NCBI RefSeq assembly: GCF_029227915.1
Contig: NC_079884.1
Coordinates: 18,354,001 to 18,418,000, forward strand
Source of the DNA: Hydractinia symbiolongicarpus
Taxonomy: Eukaryota > Cnidaria > Hydrozoa > Anthoathecata > Hydractiniidae
Length of the DNA: 64,000 nucleotides
Direction: 5' to 3'
Positions 1 to 10,214 of this stretch are shown piece after piece. Made by a program: the position numbers and the translations under genes. Numbering within the stretch: the stretch's first letter is position 1; each line of letters begins with the position of its first letter. The notes beneath the pieces are model-generated. The model did not search any database, had not been told where the DNA came from, and worked only from the letters and a program-made list of their open reading frames with translations.

Positions 1-2547
1 GTACAGTCCTCTAAAGTCTGTTATATCACCTTTTGGCGCCTAATAATGACCTTACACATAAATCAAGTGGTTCCGCGCGTCTCCACTGGTTACCATTGGT
101 TTATTCCCATGACACTCAATGTACTACAACGTTCCAAGTCTACTTCCATTGCTGCATGACGTTATAACACCGCCAACTACATGTGCATGCCTCTAAGGGT
201 TGTTATATGACCTTTTGCCGCCTAATAACGGCCTTACACGTAAATCACGTAGTTCCACGTGTCTGTTCAGGTTGCCATTGGTCTAGTCCTACCTCTATGA
301 ATGTAGTACGACGTCCGAAATCGTTTTACATTGCGCAATAGCCTTATAACACAGTCAACTACGTGAACAGGTCTCTAAAGGTTGTTATATAAACTTTTGA
401 CGCCTAATAACGGCCTTACACGTAAATCACGTGGTTCCACGTGTCTGTTCAGGTTGCCATTGGTCTAGCCTACCACTACGAATATACAACGACGTGCCAA
501 ATCGTTTTACATTACGGAATAGCCTTATAACGCCGTCAACAACGTGAGGAGCCCTCTACAGGTTTTTATATGGCCTTTTGCCGCCTAATAATGGCCTTAC
601 ACATAAATCGCGTCGCTCCACATGTCTGGGCAAGTTGCCATTGGTCTGCTCCTTTAACTCTCAATGCACTACGACGTCCCAAGTTGTTTTTTATTGTGCC
701 ATGACATTATAACACCGCCAACTACGTGTACAGACCTCTAAAGCCTAATATATGACCTTTTGCCGCCTAATTATGGCCTTACACATAAATCACGTGGTTC
801 CACATGTCTGGGCAAGTTGCCATTGGTCTAGTCCTTCCACTGTTAATGTACTACGACGTCCTAAGTCGTTTTCGAATGCGTCATGACGTTTTAACACCGT
901 CAACTACGCGTACAGTCCTCTAAAGTCTGTTATATGACCTTTTGCCGCCTAATAACCGCCTTACACGTAAATTACGTGGTTCCACGTGTCTGTTCAGGTT
1001 GTCATTGCTCTAGTCCTACCACTACAAATGTACTACGACGTCCCAAATCGTTTTACATTGCTGAATAGCCTTATAACACCGTCAACTACGTGAGCAGCCC
1101 TCTAAAGGCTTTTATATGGCCTTTTGCCGCCTAATATTGACCTTACACATCAATCAAGTCGTTCCACATGATTGGGCAAGTTGCCATTGGTCTGGTCCTT
1201 TCACTATCAATGCACTACAACATCCCAAGTTGTTTTCCATTGTGCCATGACCCTGTAACACCGTCAACTAAGCGTACAAAACCTCTAAATGCTGTAATAT
1301 GGCATTTTGCTGTCTAACAAAGACCTCATGCGTAAATCAGGTGGTTTCGAGTGTCTGCACTGGTTACCATTGGGATACTCCTTCCACTCTCAATGGACTA
1401 AGAAGTCACAAGTCGTTTTCCATTGCGCCATGACGTTATAACACCGTCAAATACATGTACAGGTCTCTAAAGGTTGTTATATGACCGTTTGCCGCCTAAT
1501 AATGGCCTTACACATAAATCACGTCGCTCCACATGTCTGTTCCGGTTGCCATTGGTCTAGTCCTACCACTACGAATATACTACCACGTCCCAAATCGTTT
1601 TACATTACGGAATAGCCTTATAACGCCGTCAACTACGTGAGGAGCCCTCTACAGGTTTTTATATGGCCTTTTGCCGCCTAATAATGGCCTTACACATAAA
1701 TCACGTCGCTCCACATGTCTGGGCAAGTTGCCATTGGTCTGCTCCTTTAACTCTCAAGGCACTACGACGTCCCAAGTTGTTTTTTATTGTGCCATGACAT
1801 TATAACACCGCCAACTACGTGTACAGGCCTCTAAAGCATAATATATGACCTTTTGCCGCCTATTTATGGCCTTACACATAAATCACGTGGTTCCACATGT
1901 CTGGGCAAGTTGCCATTGGTCTAGTCCTTCCACTGTTAATGTACTACGACGTCCTAAGTCGTTTTCGAATGCGTCATGACGTTATAACACCGTCAACTAC
2001 GCGTACAGTCCTCTAAAGTCTGTTATATGACCTTTTGCCGCCTAATAACCGCCTTACACGTAAATCATGTGGTTCCACGTGTCTGTTCAGGTTGCCATTG
2101 CTCTAGTCCTACCACTACAAATGTACTATGACGTCCCAAGTTGTTTTCCATTGTGCCATGGCCTTATAACACCGTCACCTGCGCGTACAGTCCTCTAAAG
2201 TCTGTTATATGACCTTTTGCCCCCTATTATCGTCCTTGCACGTATATCACGTCGTTCCACGGGTCTGTGCAGGTTGGCATTGGTCTAGTCCTTCCACTAT
2301 CAATGTACTACGACGTCCCAAATCATTTACATTGCGCAATACCCTTATAACACCGCCAACTACGCGTACAGTCCTCTAAAGTCTGTTATATGACCGTTTG
2401 CTGCCTAATAATGGGCTTACACATAAATCACGTCGCTCCACATGTCAGTGCAGGTTGCCATTGGTCCAGTCCTTCCACTGTTAATGTACTACGACGTCCT
2501 AAGTCGTTTTCGATTGCGTCATGACGCTATCACTCCGTCAACTACGC
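1..2547 (+). repeat. 14-mer higher-order repeat unit (~2547 bp)
   Basis: The sequence from position 1 recurs from 2548 (offset 2547, 14 x 181.9). The shared series includes a P-like unit with GCGCGTCTCCACTGGTTACC, a Q unit with CACGTAGTTCCACGTG, a unit with GACGCCTAATAACGG, and a unit ending GAGGAGCCCTCTACAGG. The left end of the unit is arbitrary because the window begins here. Confidence 0.8.
480..2125 (+). repeat. Internal 6-mer-spaced duplication (offset ~1093 bp)
   Basis: Roughly 480-1030 matches 1573-2123. Shared landmarks are GGAGCCCTCTACAGG (548 and 1641), TTGGTCTGCTCCTTTAACTC, TTGTTTTTTATTGTGCC and TTTTCGAATGCGTCATGACG. The copies part after CTACAAATGTACTA, where one continues CGACGTCCCAAATCG and the other TGACGTCCCAAGTTG. 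Confidence 0.75.
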
Positions 2548-3250
2548 GTACAGTCCTCTAAAATCTGTTATATCAACTTTTGGCGCCTAATAATGACCTT
2601 ACACATAAATCACGTGGTTCCGCGCGTCTCCACTGGTTACCATTTGTTTATTCCCTCGACACTCAATGTACTACAACGTCCCAAGTCTACTTCCATTGCT
2701 GCATGACGTTATTACACCGCCAACTACATGTGCATGCCTCTAAGGGTTGTTATATGACCTTTTGCAGCCTAATAACGGCCTTACACGTAAATCACGTAGT
2801 TCCACGTGTCTGTTCAGGTTGCCATTGGTCTAGTCCTACCTCTATGAATGTAGTACGACGTCCCAAATCGTTTTACATTGCGCAATAGCCTTATAACACA
2901 GTCAACTACGTGAACAGGTCTCTAAAGGTTGTTATATAACCTTTTGACGCCTAATAACGGCCTTACACAAAAATCACGTGGTTCCACGTGTCTGTTTTAG
3001 GTTGACATTGGTCTAGCCTACCACTGCGAATATACTACGACGTGCCAAATCGTTTTACATTACGGAATAGCCTTATAACGCCGTCAACCACGTGAGGAGC
3101 CCTCTACAGGTTTTTATATGGCCTTTTGCCGCCAAATAATGGCCTTACACATAAATCACGTCGCTCCACATGTCTGGGCAAGTTGCCATTGGTATGGTCC
3201 TTTAACTCTCAATGCACTACGACGTCCCAAGTTGTTTTCCATTGTGCCAT
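2548..3250 (+). repeat. Partial second copy of the 14-mer unit
   Basis: This aligns with 1-703 in the same monomer order, with a visible scatter of substitutions (for example TCTAAAATCTG for TCTAAAGTCTG, TATCAACTTT for TATCACCTTT, TTATTACACC for TTATAACACC). It departs near 3250, where GCCATGGCC replaces GCCATGACA. It is more diverged from its neighbour copy than copy A is from copy B 46 kb away. Confidence 0.75.
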
Positions 3251-3554
3251 GGCCTTATAACACCGTCAACTACGTGTACAGGCCTCTAAAAGATGTTATA
3301 TGACCTTTTGCCCCCTATTATCTTCCTTGCACGTATATCACGTCGTTCCACGTGTTTGTGCAGGTTGCCATTGGTCTAGTCCTTTCACTATCAATGCACT
3401 ACGACGTTCCAAGTTGTTTTCCATTGCGCCATGACATTATAACACCGTCAACTACGTGTACGGGCCTCTAAAGGCTGTTATATGACCTTTTACCGCCTAT
3501 TAATGGCCTTACACGTAAATCACGTGGTTCCACGTGTCTGTTCAGGTTACCATT

Positions 3555-3592
3555 GGTTATTCCCTCGACAAGTTGGCACTCGTCTAGTCCTT
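3555..3592 (+). repeat. Elongated monomer junction (extra segment), copy 1
   Basis: A P-type block ending TATTCCCTCGAC is joined to AAGTTGGCACTCGTCTAGTC of an R/Q-type block, so the middle of the monomer is present twice in different subfamily versions. One T is missing in TTGGTTATTCC compared with the later copies. Confidence 0.8.
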
Positions 3593-3918
3593 TCACTGTT
3601 AATGTACTACGACGTCCTAAGTCGTTTTCGATTGCGTCATGACGTTATAACACCGTCAACTACGCGTACAAATTCTCTAAATGCTGTAATATGGCATTTT
3701 GCTGTCTAATAAAGACCTCATGCGTAAATCACGTCGTTCCACGTGTCTGTGCAGGTTGCTATTGGTCTAGTTCTTTCACTATCAATAGACTACAACGTCC
3801 CAAGTTGTTTTCCACTGCGCCATGGCCCTATAACACCGTCAACTAAGCGTACAGTCCTCTAAATGCTGTAGTACGGCATTTTGCTGCCTGATAAAGACCT
3901 AATGCGTAAATCAGGTGG

Positions 3919-3935
3919 TTCCGAGTGTCATTGGT
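3919..3935 (+). repeat. S-type monomer with 13-bp deletion
   Basis: CCGAGTGTC joins directly to ATTGGTCTAG; the usual TGCACTGGTTACC is absent. The right side is R-type, so the event may be a crossover between subfamilies. The same junction recurs at 6149-6165. Confidence 0.75.
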
Positions 3936-5029
3936 CTAGTCCTTTCACTATCAATGCACTACGACGTCACAAGTTGTTTTCCATGGTGCCATGACATTAT
4001 AACACCGTCAACTACGTGTACAGGCCTCTAAAGGCTGTTATATGACCTTTTACCGCCTAATAATGGCCTTACACATCAATCACGTCGTTCCATATGTCTG
4101 GGCAAGTTGCCATTGGTCTGGTCCTTTCACTATCAATGCATTACGACCTCCCAAGTTCTTTTCCACTGCGCAATAGCCTTATAACACCGTCAACTACGCG
4201 CACAGTCCTCTAAAGTCTGTTACATCGCCTTTTGGCGCCTAATAATGACCTTACACATAAATCATGCGGTTCCGCGTGTCTCTACTGGTTACCATTGGTT
4301 TTTTTCCCTCGACACACAATGAACTACAACGTCCCAAGTCTATTTCCATTGCTGTATGACGTTATAACACCGTCAACTACGTGTACAGGCCTCTAAAGGC
4401 TGTTATATGACCTTTTACCGCCTAATAATGGCCTTACACATCAATCACGTCGTTCCACATGTCTGGGCAAGTTGCCATTGGTCTGCTCCTTTCACTATCA
4501 ATGCACTACGACCTCCCAAGTTCTTTTCCACTGCGCAATAGCCTTATAACACCGTCAACTACGCGCACAGTCCTCTAAAGTCTGTTATATCACCTTATGG
4601 CGCCTAATAATGACGTTACACATAAATCACGTGGTTCCGCGTGTCTACACTGGTTACCATTGGTTTATTCCCTCGACACTCAATGGACTACATTGTCCTA
4701 AGTCTATTTACATTCCTGCATGACGTTATAACACCGTTAACTACATGTGCGTGCCTCTAAGGGCTGTTATATGACCTTTTGCTGCCTAATAACGGCCTTA
4801 CACGTAAATCACGTAGTTCCACATGTCTGTGCAGGTTGCCATTGGTCTAGTCCTTCCACTGTTAATGTACTTCGACGTCCTAAATCGTTTTTGATTGCTT
4901 CATGACGCTATAACACCGTCAACTACGCGTACAGTCCTCTAAAGTCTGTTATATCACATTTTGGCGCGTAATAATGACCTTACACATAAATCACGTGGTT
5001 CCGCGTGTCTCCACTGGTTACCATTGGTT

Positions 5030-5062
5030 TATTCCCTCGACAAGTTGGCACTCGTCTAGTCC
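5030..5062 (+). repeat. Elongated monomer junction, copy 2
   Basis: TATTCCCTCGACAAGTTGG is followed by CACTCGTCTAGTCC, the same chimeric join as at 3555-3592, again followed by TTTCACTGTTAATGTACTAC. Confidence 0.8.
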
Positions 5063-5787
5063 TTTCACTGTTAATGTACTACGACGTCCTAAGTCGTTTT
5101 CGATTGCGTCATGACGTTATAACACCGTCAACTACGCGTACAAATTCTCTAAATGCTGTAATATGGCATTTTGCTGTCTAATAAAGACCTCATGCGTAAA
5201 TCACGTCGTTCCACGCGTCTGTGCAGGTTGCTATTGGTCTAGTTCTTTCACTATCAATAGACTACAACGTCCCAAGTTGTTTTCCATTGCGCCATGGCCC
5301 TATAACACCGTCAACTAAGCGTACAGTCCTCTAAAGTCTGTTATATCACCTTTTGGCGCCTAATAATGACCTTACACATAAATCACGTGGTTCTGCGTGT
5401 CTACACTGGTTACCATTGGTTTATTCCCTCGACACTCAATGGACTACATTGTTCTTAAGTCTATTTACATTGCTGCATGACTTTATAACACCGTTAACTA
5501 CATGTGCGTGCCTCTAAGGGCTGTTATATGACCTTTTGCCGCCTAATAACGGCCTTACACGTAAATCACGTAGTTTCACATGTCTGTGCAGGTTGCCATT
5601 GGTCTAGTCCTTCCACTGTTCATGTACTTCGACGTCCTAAGTCGTTTTTGATTGCTTCATGACGCTATAACACCGTCAACTACGCGTACAGTCCTCTAAA
5701 GTCTGTTATATCACCTTTTGGCGCCTAATAATCACCTTACACATAAATCACGTGGTTCCGCGTGTCTCCACTGGTTACCATTGGTTT

Positions 5788-5820
5788 ATTCCCTCGACAA
5801 GTTGCCATTCGTCTAGTCCT
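5788..5820 (+). repeat. Elongated monomer junction, copy 3 (monomer 210 bp)
   Basis: The spacing between equivalent GTTATAT/GTAATAT words at 5705 and 5915 is 210 bp instead of 182, so the insert is 28 bp. The join reads CCCTCGACAAGTTGCCATTC. Confidence 0.85.
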
Positions 5821-6148
5821 TCCACTGGTAATGTACTACGACGTCCTAAGTCGTTTTCGATTGCGTCATGACGTTATAACACCGTCAACTACGCGTACAA
5901 ATCCTCTAAATGCTGTAATATGGCATTTTGCTGTCTAATAAAGACCTCTTGCGTAAATCACGTCGTTCCACGTGTCTGTGCAGGTTGCTACTGGTCTAGT
6001 TCTTTCACTATCAATAGACTACAACGTCCCAAGTTGTTTTCCACTGCGCCATGGCCCTATAACACCGTCAACTAAGCGTACAGTCCTCTAAATGCTGTAG
6101 TTATCATTTTGCTGCCTGATAAAGACCTAATGCGTAAATCAGGTGGTT

Positions 6149-6165
6149 CCGAGTGTCATTGGTCT
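6149..6165 (+). repeat. Second copy of the 13-bp-deleted S monomer
   Basis: This is the same CCGAGTGTC/ATTGGTCTAG junction as at 3919-3935, in a similar local order (elongated monomer, S unit, deleted S unit), which shows the two segments share ancestry. Confidence 0.75.
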
Positions 6166-6420
6166 AGTCCTTTCACTATCAATGCACTACGACGTCCCAA
6201 GTTGTTTTCCACGGTGCCATGACATTACAACACCGTCAACTACGGGTACGGGCCTCTAAAGGCTATTTTATGACCTTTTGCCGCCTATTAATGGCCTTAT
6301 ACATAAATCACGTCGTTCCACATGTCTGGGCAAGTTGCCATTGATCTAGTCCTTTCCATATGAATACACTACGACGTCCCAAGTTCTTTTCCATTGCGCA
6401 ATAGCCTTATAACACCGTCA

Positions 6421-6445
6421 AACTACGTGAACCACATGTCTGGGC
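6421..6445 (+). repeat. Truncated monomer, ~69 bp missing
   Basis: ACTACGTGAAC runs straight into CACATGTCTGGGCAAG. In full units the GTGA and ACATG words are 76 bp apart; here they are 7 bp apart. The right end of the deletion lies in the right arm of the dyad. Confidence 0.85.
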
Positions 6446-7004
6446 AAGTTGCCATTGGTCTAGTCCTTTCACTATCAATGCACTACGACGTACCAAGTCC
6501 TTTTCCATTACGCCATGGCCTTATAACACCGTCAACTACTTGAACAGGCCACTAAAGGTTGTTTTATAACCTTTTGCCGCCTAAAACGGCCTTACACGTA
6601 AATCTCGTGGTTCCACGTGTCTGTTCAGGTTGCCATTGCTCTAGTCCTACCACTACGAATGTACTACGACGTCCCAAATTGTTTTACATTGCGGAATAGC
6701 TTTATAACACCGTCAACTACATGAACAGGCCTCTAAAGGCTGTTATGACCTTTTACCGCCTAATAATGGCCTTACACATCAATCACGTCGTTCCACATGT
6801 CTGGGCAAGTTGCCATTGGTCTGGTCCTTTCACTATCAATGCACTACGACCTCCCAAGTTCTTTTCCACTGCGCAATAGCCTTATAACACCGTCAACTAC
6901 GCGCACAGTCCTCTAAAGTCTGTTATATCACCTTTTGGCGCCTAATAATGACGTTACACATAAATCACGTGGTTCCGCGTGTCTACACTGGTTACCATTG
7001 GTTT

Positions 7005-7036
7005 ATTCCCTCGACAAGTTGCCATTCGTCTAGTCC
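7005..7036 (+). repeat. Elongated monomer junction, copy 4
   Basis: This is the same CCCTCGACAAGTTGCCATTC join as at 5788-5820, followed by GTCTAGTCCTTCCACTG. The surrounding S-type unit is also shared with the other copies. Confidence 0.8.
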
Positions 7037-8577
7037 TTCCACTGTTAATGTACTACGACGTCCTAAGTCGTTTTCGATTGCGTCATGACGTTATAACACC
7101 GTCAACTACGCGTACAAATCCTCTAAATGCTGTAATATGGCATTTTGCTGTCTAATAAAGACCTCTTGCGCAAATCACGTCGTTCCACGTGTCTGTGCAG
7201 GTTGCTACTGGTCTAGTTCTTTCACTATCAATAGACTACAACGTCCCAAGTTGTTTTCCATTGCGCCATGGCCCTATAACACCGTCAACTAAGCGTACAG
7301 TCCTCTAAATACTGTAGTACGGCATTTTGCTGCCTGATAAAGACCTAATGCGTAAATCAGGTGGTTCCGAGTGTCTGCACTGGTTACCATTGGGATACTC
7401 CTTCCACTCTCAATGGACTATAAAGTCTCAAATCGTTTTCTACTGCTGCATGACGTTATAACACCGCCAACTACATGTACGTGCCTCTAAAGGCTGTTAT
7501 ATGACCTTTTGCCGCATAATAACCGCCTTAAACGTAAATCACATGGTTCCACGTGTCTGTTCAGGTTGCCATTGGTCTAGTCCTACCACTATGAATGTAC
7601 TACGACGTCCCAAATCGTTTTACATTGCGCAATAGCCTTATTGCACGGTCAACTACGTGAACAGGTTTCCAAAGGTTGTTATATAAGCTTTTGCCGCCTA
7701 ATAACGGCCTTACATGTAAATCACGTGGTTCCACGTGTCTGTTCAGGTTGCGATTGGTCTAGTCATACCACTACGAATGTACTACGACGTCCCAAATCGT
7801 TTTACATTGCGGAATAGCCTTATAACAGCGTCACCTACGTGAGCAGCCCTCTAAAGGTTTTTATATGGCCTATTGCAGCCTAATAATGGCCCTGCACATA
7901 AATCACGTCGTTCCACATGTCTGGGCAAATTGCTATTAGTCTAGTCCTTTCACTATCAATGCACTACGACGTTTCAATTGTTTTCCATTGTGCCATGACA
8001 TTATAATACCGTCAGCTACGTGTACAGGCCTCCAAAGGCTTGTTATATGACTTTTAACCGCCTATTAATGGCCTTATACATAAATCACGTCGTTCGACAC
8101 GTCTGCGCAAGTTGCCATTGGTCTAGTCCTTTCACTATGAATACACTTTGACGTCCCAAGTTCTTTTCCATTGCGCAATAGCCTTATAACACCGTCAACT
8201 ACATAAACAGGCCTCTAAAGTCTGTTATATGACCTTTTGCCGTCTAATAATGACCTTACACATCAATCATGTCGTTCCACATGTCTGGGCAAGTTGCCAT
8301 TGGTCTAAGATTTTTTAACTATCAATGCACTACGACGTCCCAAGTTGTTTTCCATGGTGCCATGACATTATAACACCGTCAACTACGTGTACAGGCCTCT
8401 AAAGGCTGTTCTATGACCTTTTACCGCCTATTAATGGCCCTGTGCATAAATCACGTCGTTCCACATGTCTGGGCAAGTTGCCATTGGTCTAGTCCTTTCA
8501 CTATGAATACACTACGACGTCCCAAGTTCTTTTCTATTGCGCAATAGCCTTATAACACCGTCAACTACGTGAACAGG

Positions 8578-8759
8578 CCTCTAAAGGCTGTTATATGACC
8601 TTTTGCCGCCTAATAATGGCCTTACACATCAATCACGTCGTTCCACATGTCTGGGCAAGTTGCCATTGGTCTGGTCCTTTCACTATCAATGCACTACGAC
8701 CTCCCAAGTTCTTTTTCACTGCGCAATAGCGTTATAACACCGCCAACTACGCGCACAGT
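8578..8759 (+). repeat. Reference monomer, subfamily R (182 bp)
   Basis: This is a typical unit of what looks like the commonest subfamily, measured from CCTCTAAAG to the next CCTCTAAAG. Diagnostic blocks are CACGTCGTTCCACATGTCTG, then GGCAAGTTGCCATTGGTC, then TTTCACTATCAATGCACTAC. The 16-bp dyad is broken here (left arm CACGTCG, right arm CCACATG). Many R units have AAGTTGTTTTCCATTGTGCC where this one has AAGTTCTTTTTCACTGCGCA, so R itself is heterogeneous. Confidence 0.9.
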
Positions 8760-8941
8760 CCTCTAAAGTCTGTTATATCACCTTATGGCGCCTAATAATG
8801 ACGTTACACATAAATCACGTGGTTGCGCGTGTCTACACTGGTTACCATTGGTTTATTCCCTCGACACTCAATGGACTACATTGTTCTAAGTCTATTTACA
8901 TTGCTGCATGACGTTATAACACCGTTAACTACATGTGCATG
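8760..8941 (+). repeat. Reference monomer, subfamily P (182 bp)
   Basis: This unit directly follows the R reference. Diagnostic blocks are TTATATCACCTTATGGCGCC, TCTACACTGGTTACCATTGG, TTTATTCCCTCGACACTCAA and TCTATTTACATTGCTGCATG. P units usually carry GTGGTTCCGCGTGTC at the dyad. This one reads GTGGTTGCGCGTGTC, a single-base variant. P and R units often alternate with Q units inside HORs. Confidence 0.9.
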
Positions 8942-10032
8942 CCTCTAAGGGCTGTTATATGACCTTTTGCCTCCTAATAATGGCCTTATACATAAATCAC
9001 GTCGTTCCACATGTTTGGGCAAGTTGCCATTGGTCTAGTCCTTTCACTATCAATGCACTACGACGTCCCAAGTTCTTTTCTATCGCGCAATAGCCTTATA
9101 ACACCGTCAACTACGTGAACAGGCCTCTAAAGGCTGTTATATGACCTTTTGCCGCCTAATAATGGCCTTATAAATAAATCACGTCGTTTAACATGTCTGG
9201 GCAAGTTGCCATTGGTCTGGTCCTTTCACTATCAATGCACTACGACCTCCGAAGTTCTTTTCCACTGCGCAATAGCCTTATAACACCGTCAACTACGCGC
9301 ACAGTCCTCTAAAGTCTGTTATATCACCTTATGGCGCCTAATAATGACGTTACACATAAATCACGTGGTTCCGCGTGTCTACACTGGTTACCATTGGTTT
9401 ATTCCCTCGACACTCAATGGACTACATTGTCCTAAGTCTATTTACATTGCTGCATGACGTTATAACACCGTTAACTACATGTGCGTGCCTCTAAGGGCTG
9501 TTATATGAACTTTTGCCGCCTAATAACGTCCTTACACGTAAATCACGTGGTTCCACGTGTCTGTTCAGGTTGCCATTGGTCTAGCCCTACCACTACGAAT
9601 GTACTAGGACGTCCCAAATCGTTTTACATTGCTGAATAGCCTGATAACACCTTCAACTACGTGAGCAGCCCTCTAAAGGTTTTATATGGCCTTTTGCCGC
9701 GTAATAATGGCCTTATCCATAAATCACGTCGTTCCACATGTCTGGGCAAGTTGCCATTGGTCTAGTATTTTCACTCTCAATGCAATACGACGTCCCAAGT
9801 TGTTTTCCATTGTGCCATGGCCTTATAACACCGTCAACTACGTGTACAGGCCTCTAAAGTCTGTTATATCACCTTATGGCGCCTAATAATGACGTTACAC
9901 ATAAATCACGTGGTTCCGCGTGTCTACACTGGTTACCTTTGGTTTATTCCCTCGACACTCAATGGACTACATTGTCCTAAGTCTATTTACATTGCTGCAT
10001 GACGTTATAACACCGTTAACTACATGTGCGTG

Positions 10033-10214
10033 CCTCTAAGGGCTGTTATATGACCTTTTGCCGCCTAATAACGGCCTTACACGTAAATCACGTGGTTCCA
10101 CGTGTCTGTTCAGGTTGCCATTGGTCTAGTCCTACCACTATGAATGTACTACGACGTCCCAAATCGTTTTACATTGCGCAATAGCCTTATAACACCGTCA
10201 ACTACGTGAACAGG
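10033..10214 (+). repeat. Reference monomer, subfamily Q (182 bp)
   Basis: Diagnostic blocks are CACGTGGTTCCACGTGTCTG, TTCAGGTTGCCATTGGTC, CCTACCACTATGAATGTACT and AAATCGTTTTACATTGCGCA. Q units carry the complete dyad with 7-bp arms (10089-10104). The unit ends 182 bp later where the next one begins with the variant TTTCCAAAG instead of CCTCTAAAG. Confidence 0.9.
10089..10104. promoter_or_regulatory. 16-bp dyad CACGTGG-TT-CCACGTG (G:C at pair 6), representative
   Basis: The 7-bp arms are perfect inverted complements around a TT centre, giving two CACGTG hexamers. The left arm with its upstream bases reads ATCACGTG, which fits the budding-yeast CDEI consensus RTCACRTG bound by the bHLH protein Cbf1. 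This form occurs in most Q monomers. Whether any protein binds it here is unknown; the call is a sequence motif, not a demonstrated site. Confidence 0.6.

Larger units (their letters stand above)
1..3355 (+). repeat. Copy A of a >3.3-kb duplicated satellite block
   Basis: This block matches 46303-49657 at a constant offset of 46,302 bp. I noticed only scattered single-base differences, for example ACACATAAATCG here against ACAAATAAATCG in copy B, GTTGTCATTG against GTTGCCATTG, and CAGACCTC against CAGGCCTC. The left limit is the window edge, so the block may be longer. The match ends near 3355, where TGTTTGTGCAGGTTGCC here faces TGTCTGTGCAGGTTGGC in copy B. Confidence 0.92.
3356..8200 (+). 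repeat. Older mosaic satellite domain with S, P and R monomers
   Basis: The stretch is all satellite but has no clean tandem HOR. It contains a dimer repeat near 4021-4560 (offset about 365 bp), four elongated 210-bp monomers, two copies of a 13-bp deletion and one strongly truncated monomer. The elongated units give related segments with spacings of about 1472, 757 and 1217 bp, a sign of earlier local duplication. Confidence 0.8.

Noticed and set aside
8089-8110. CENP-B box (TTCG-N4-A-N2-CGGG) near TTCGACACGTCTGCGC
   Set aside because: TTCG is present, but the required A and CGGG positions do not match (G and TGCG). I found no better match in the subfamily reference units.
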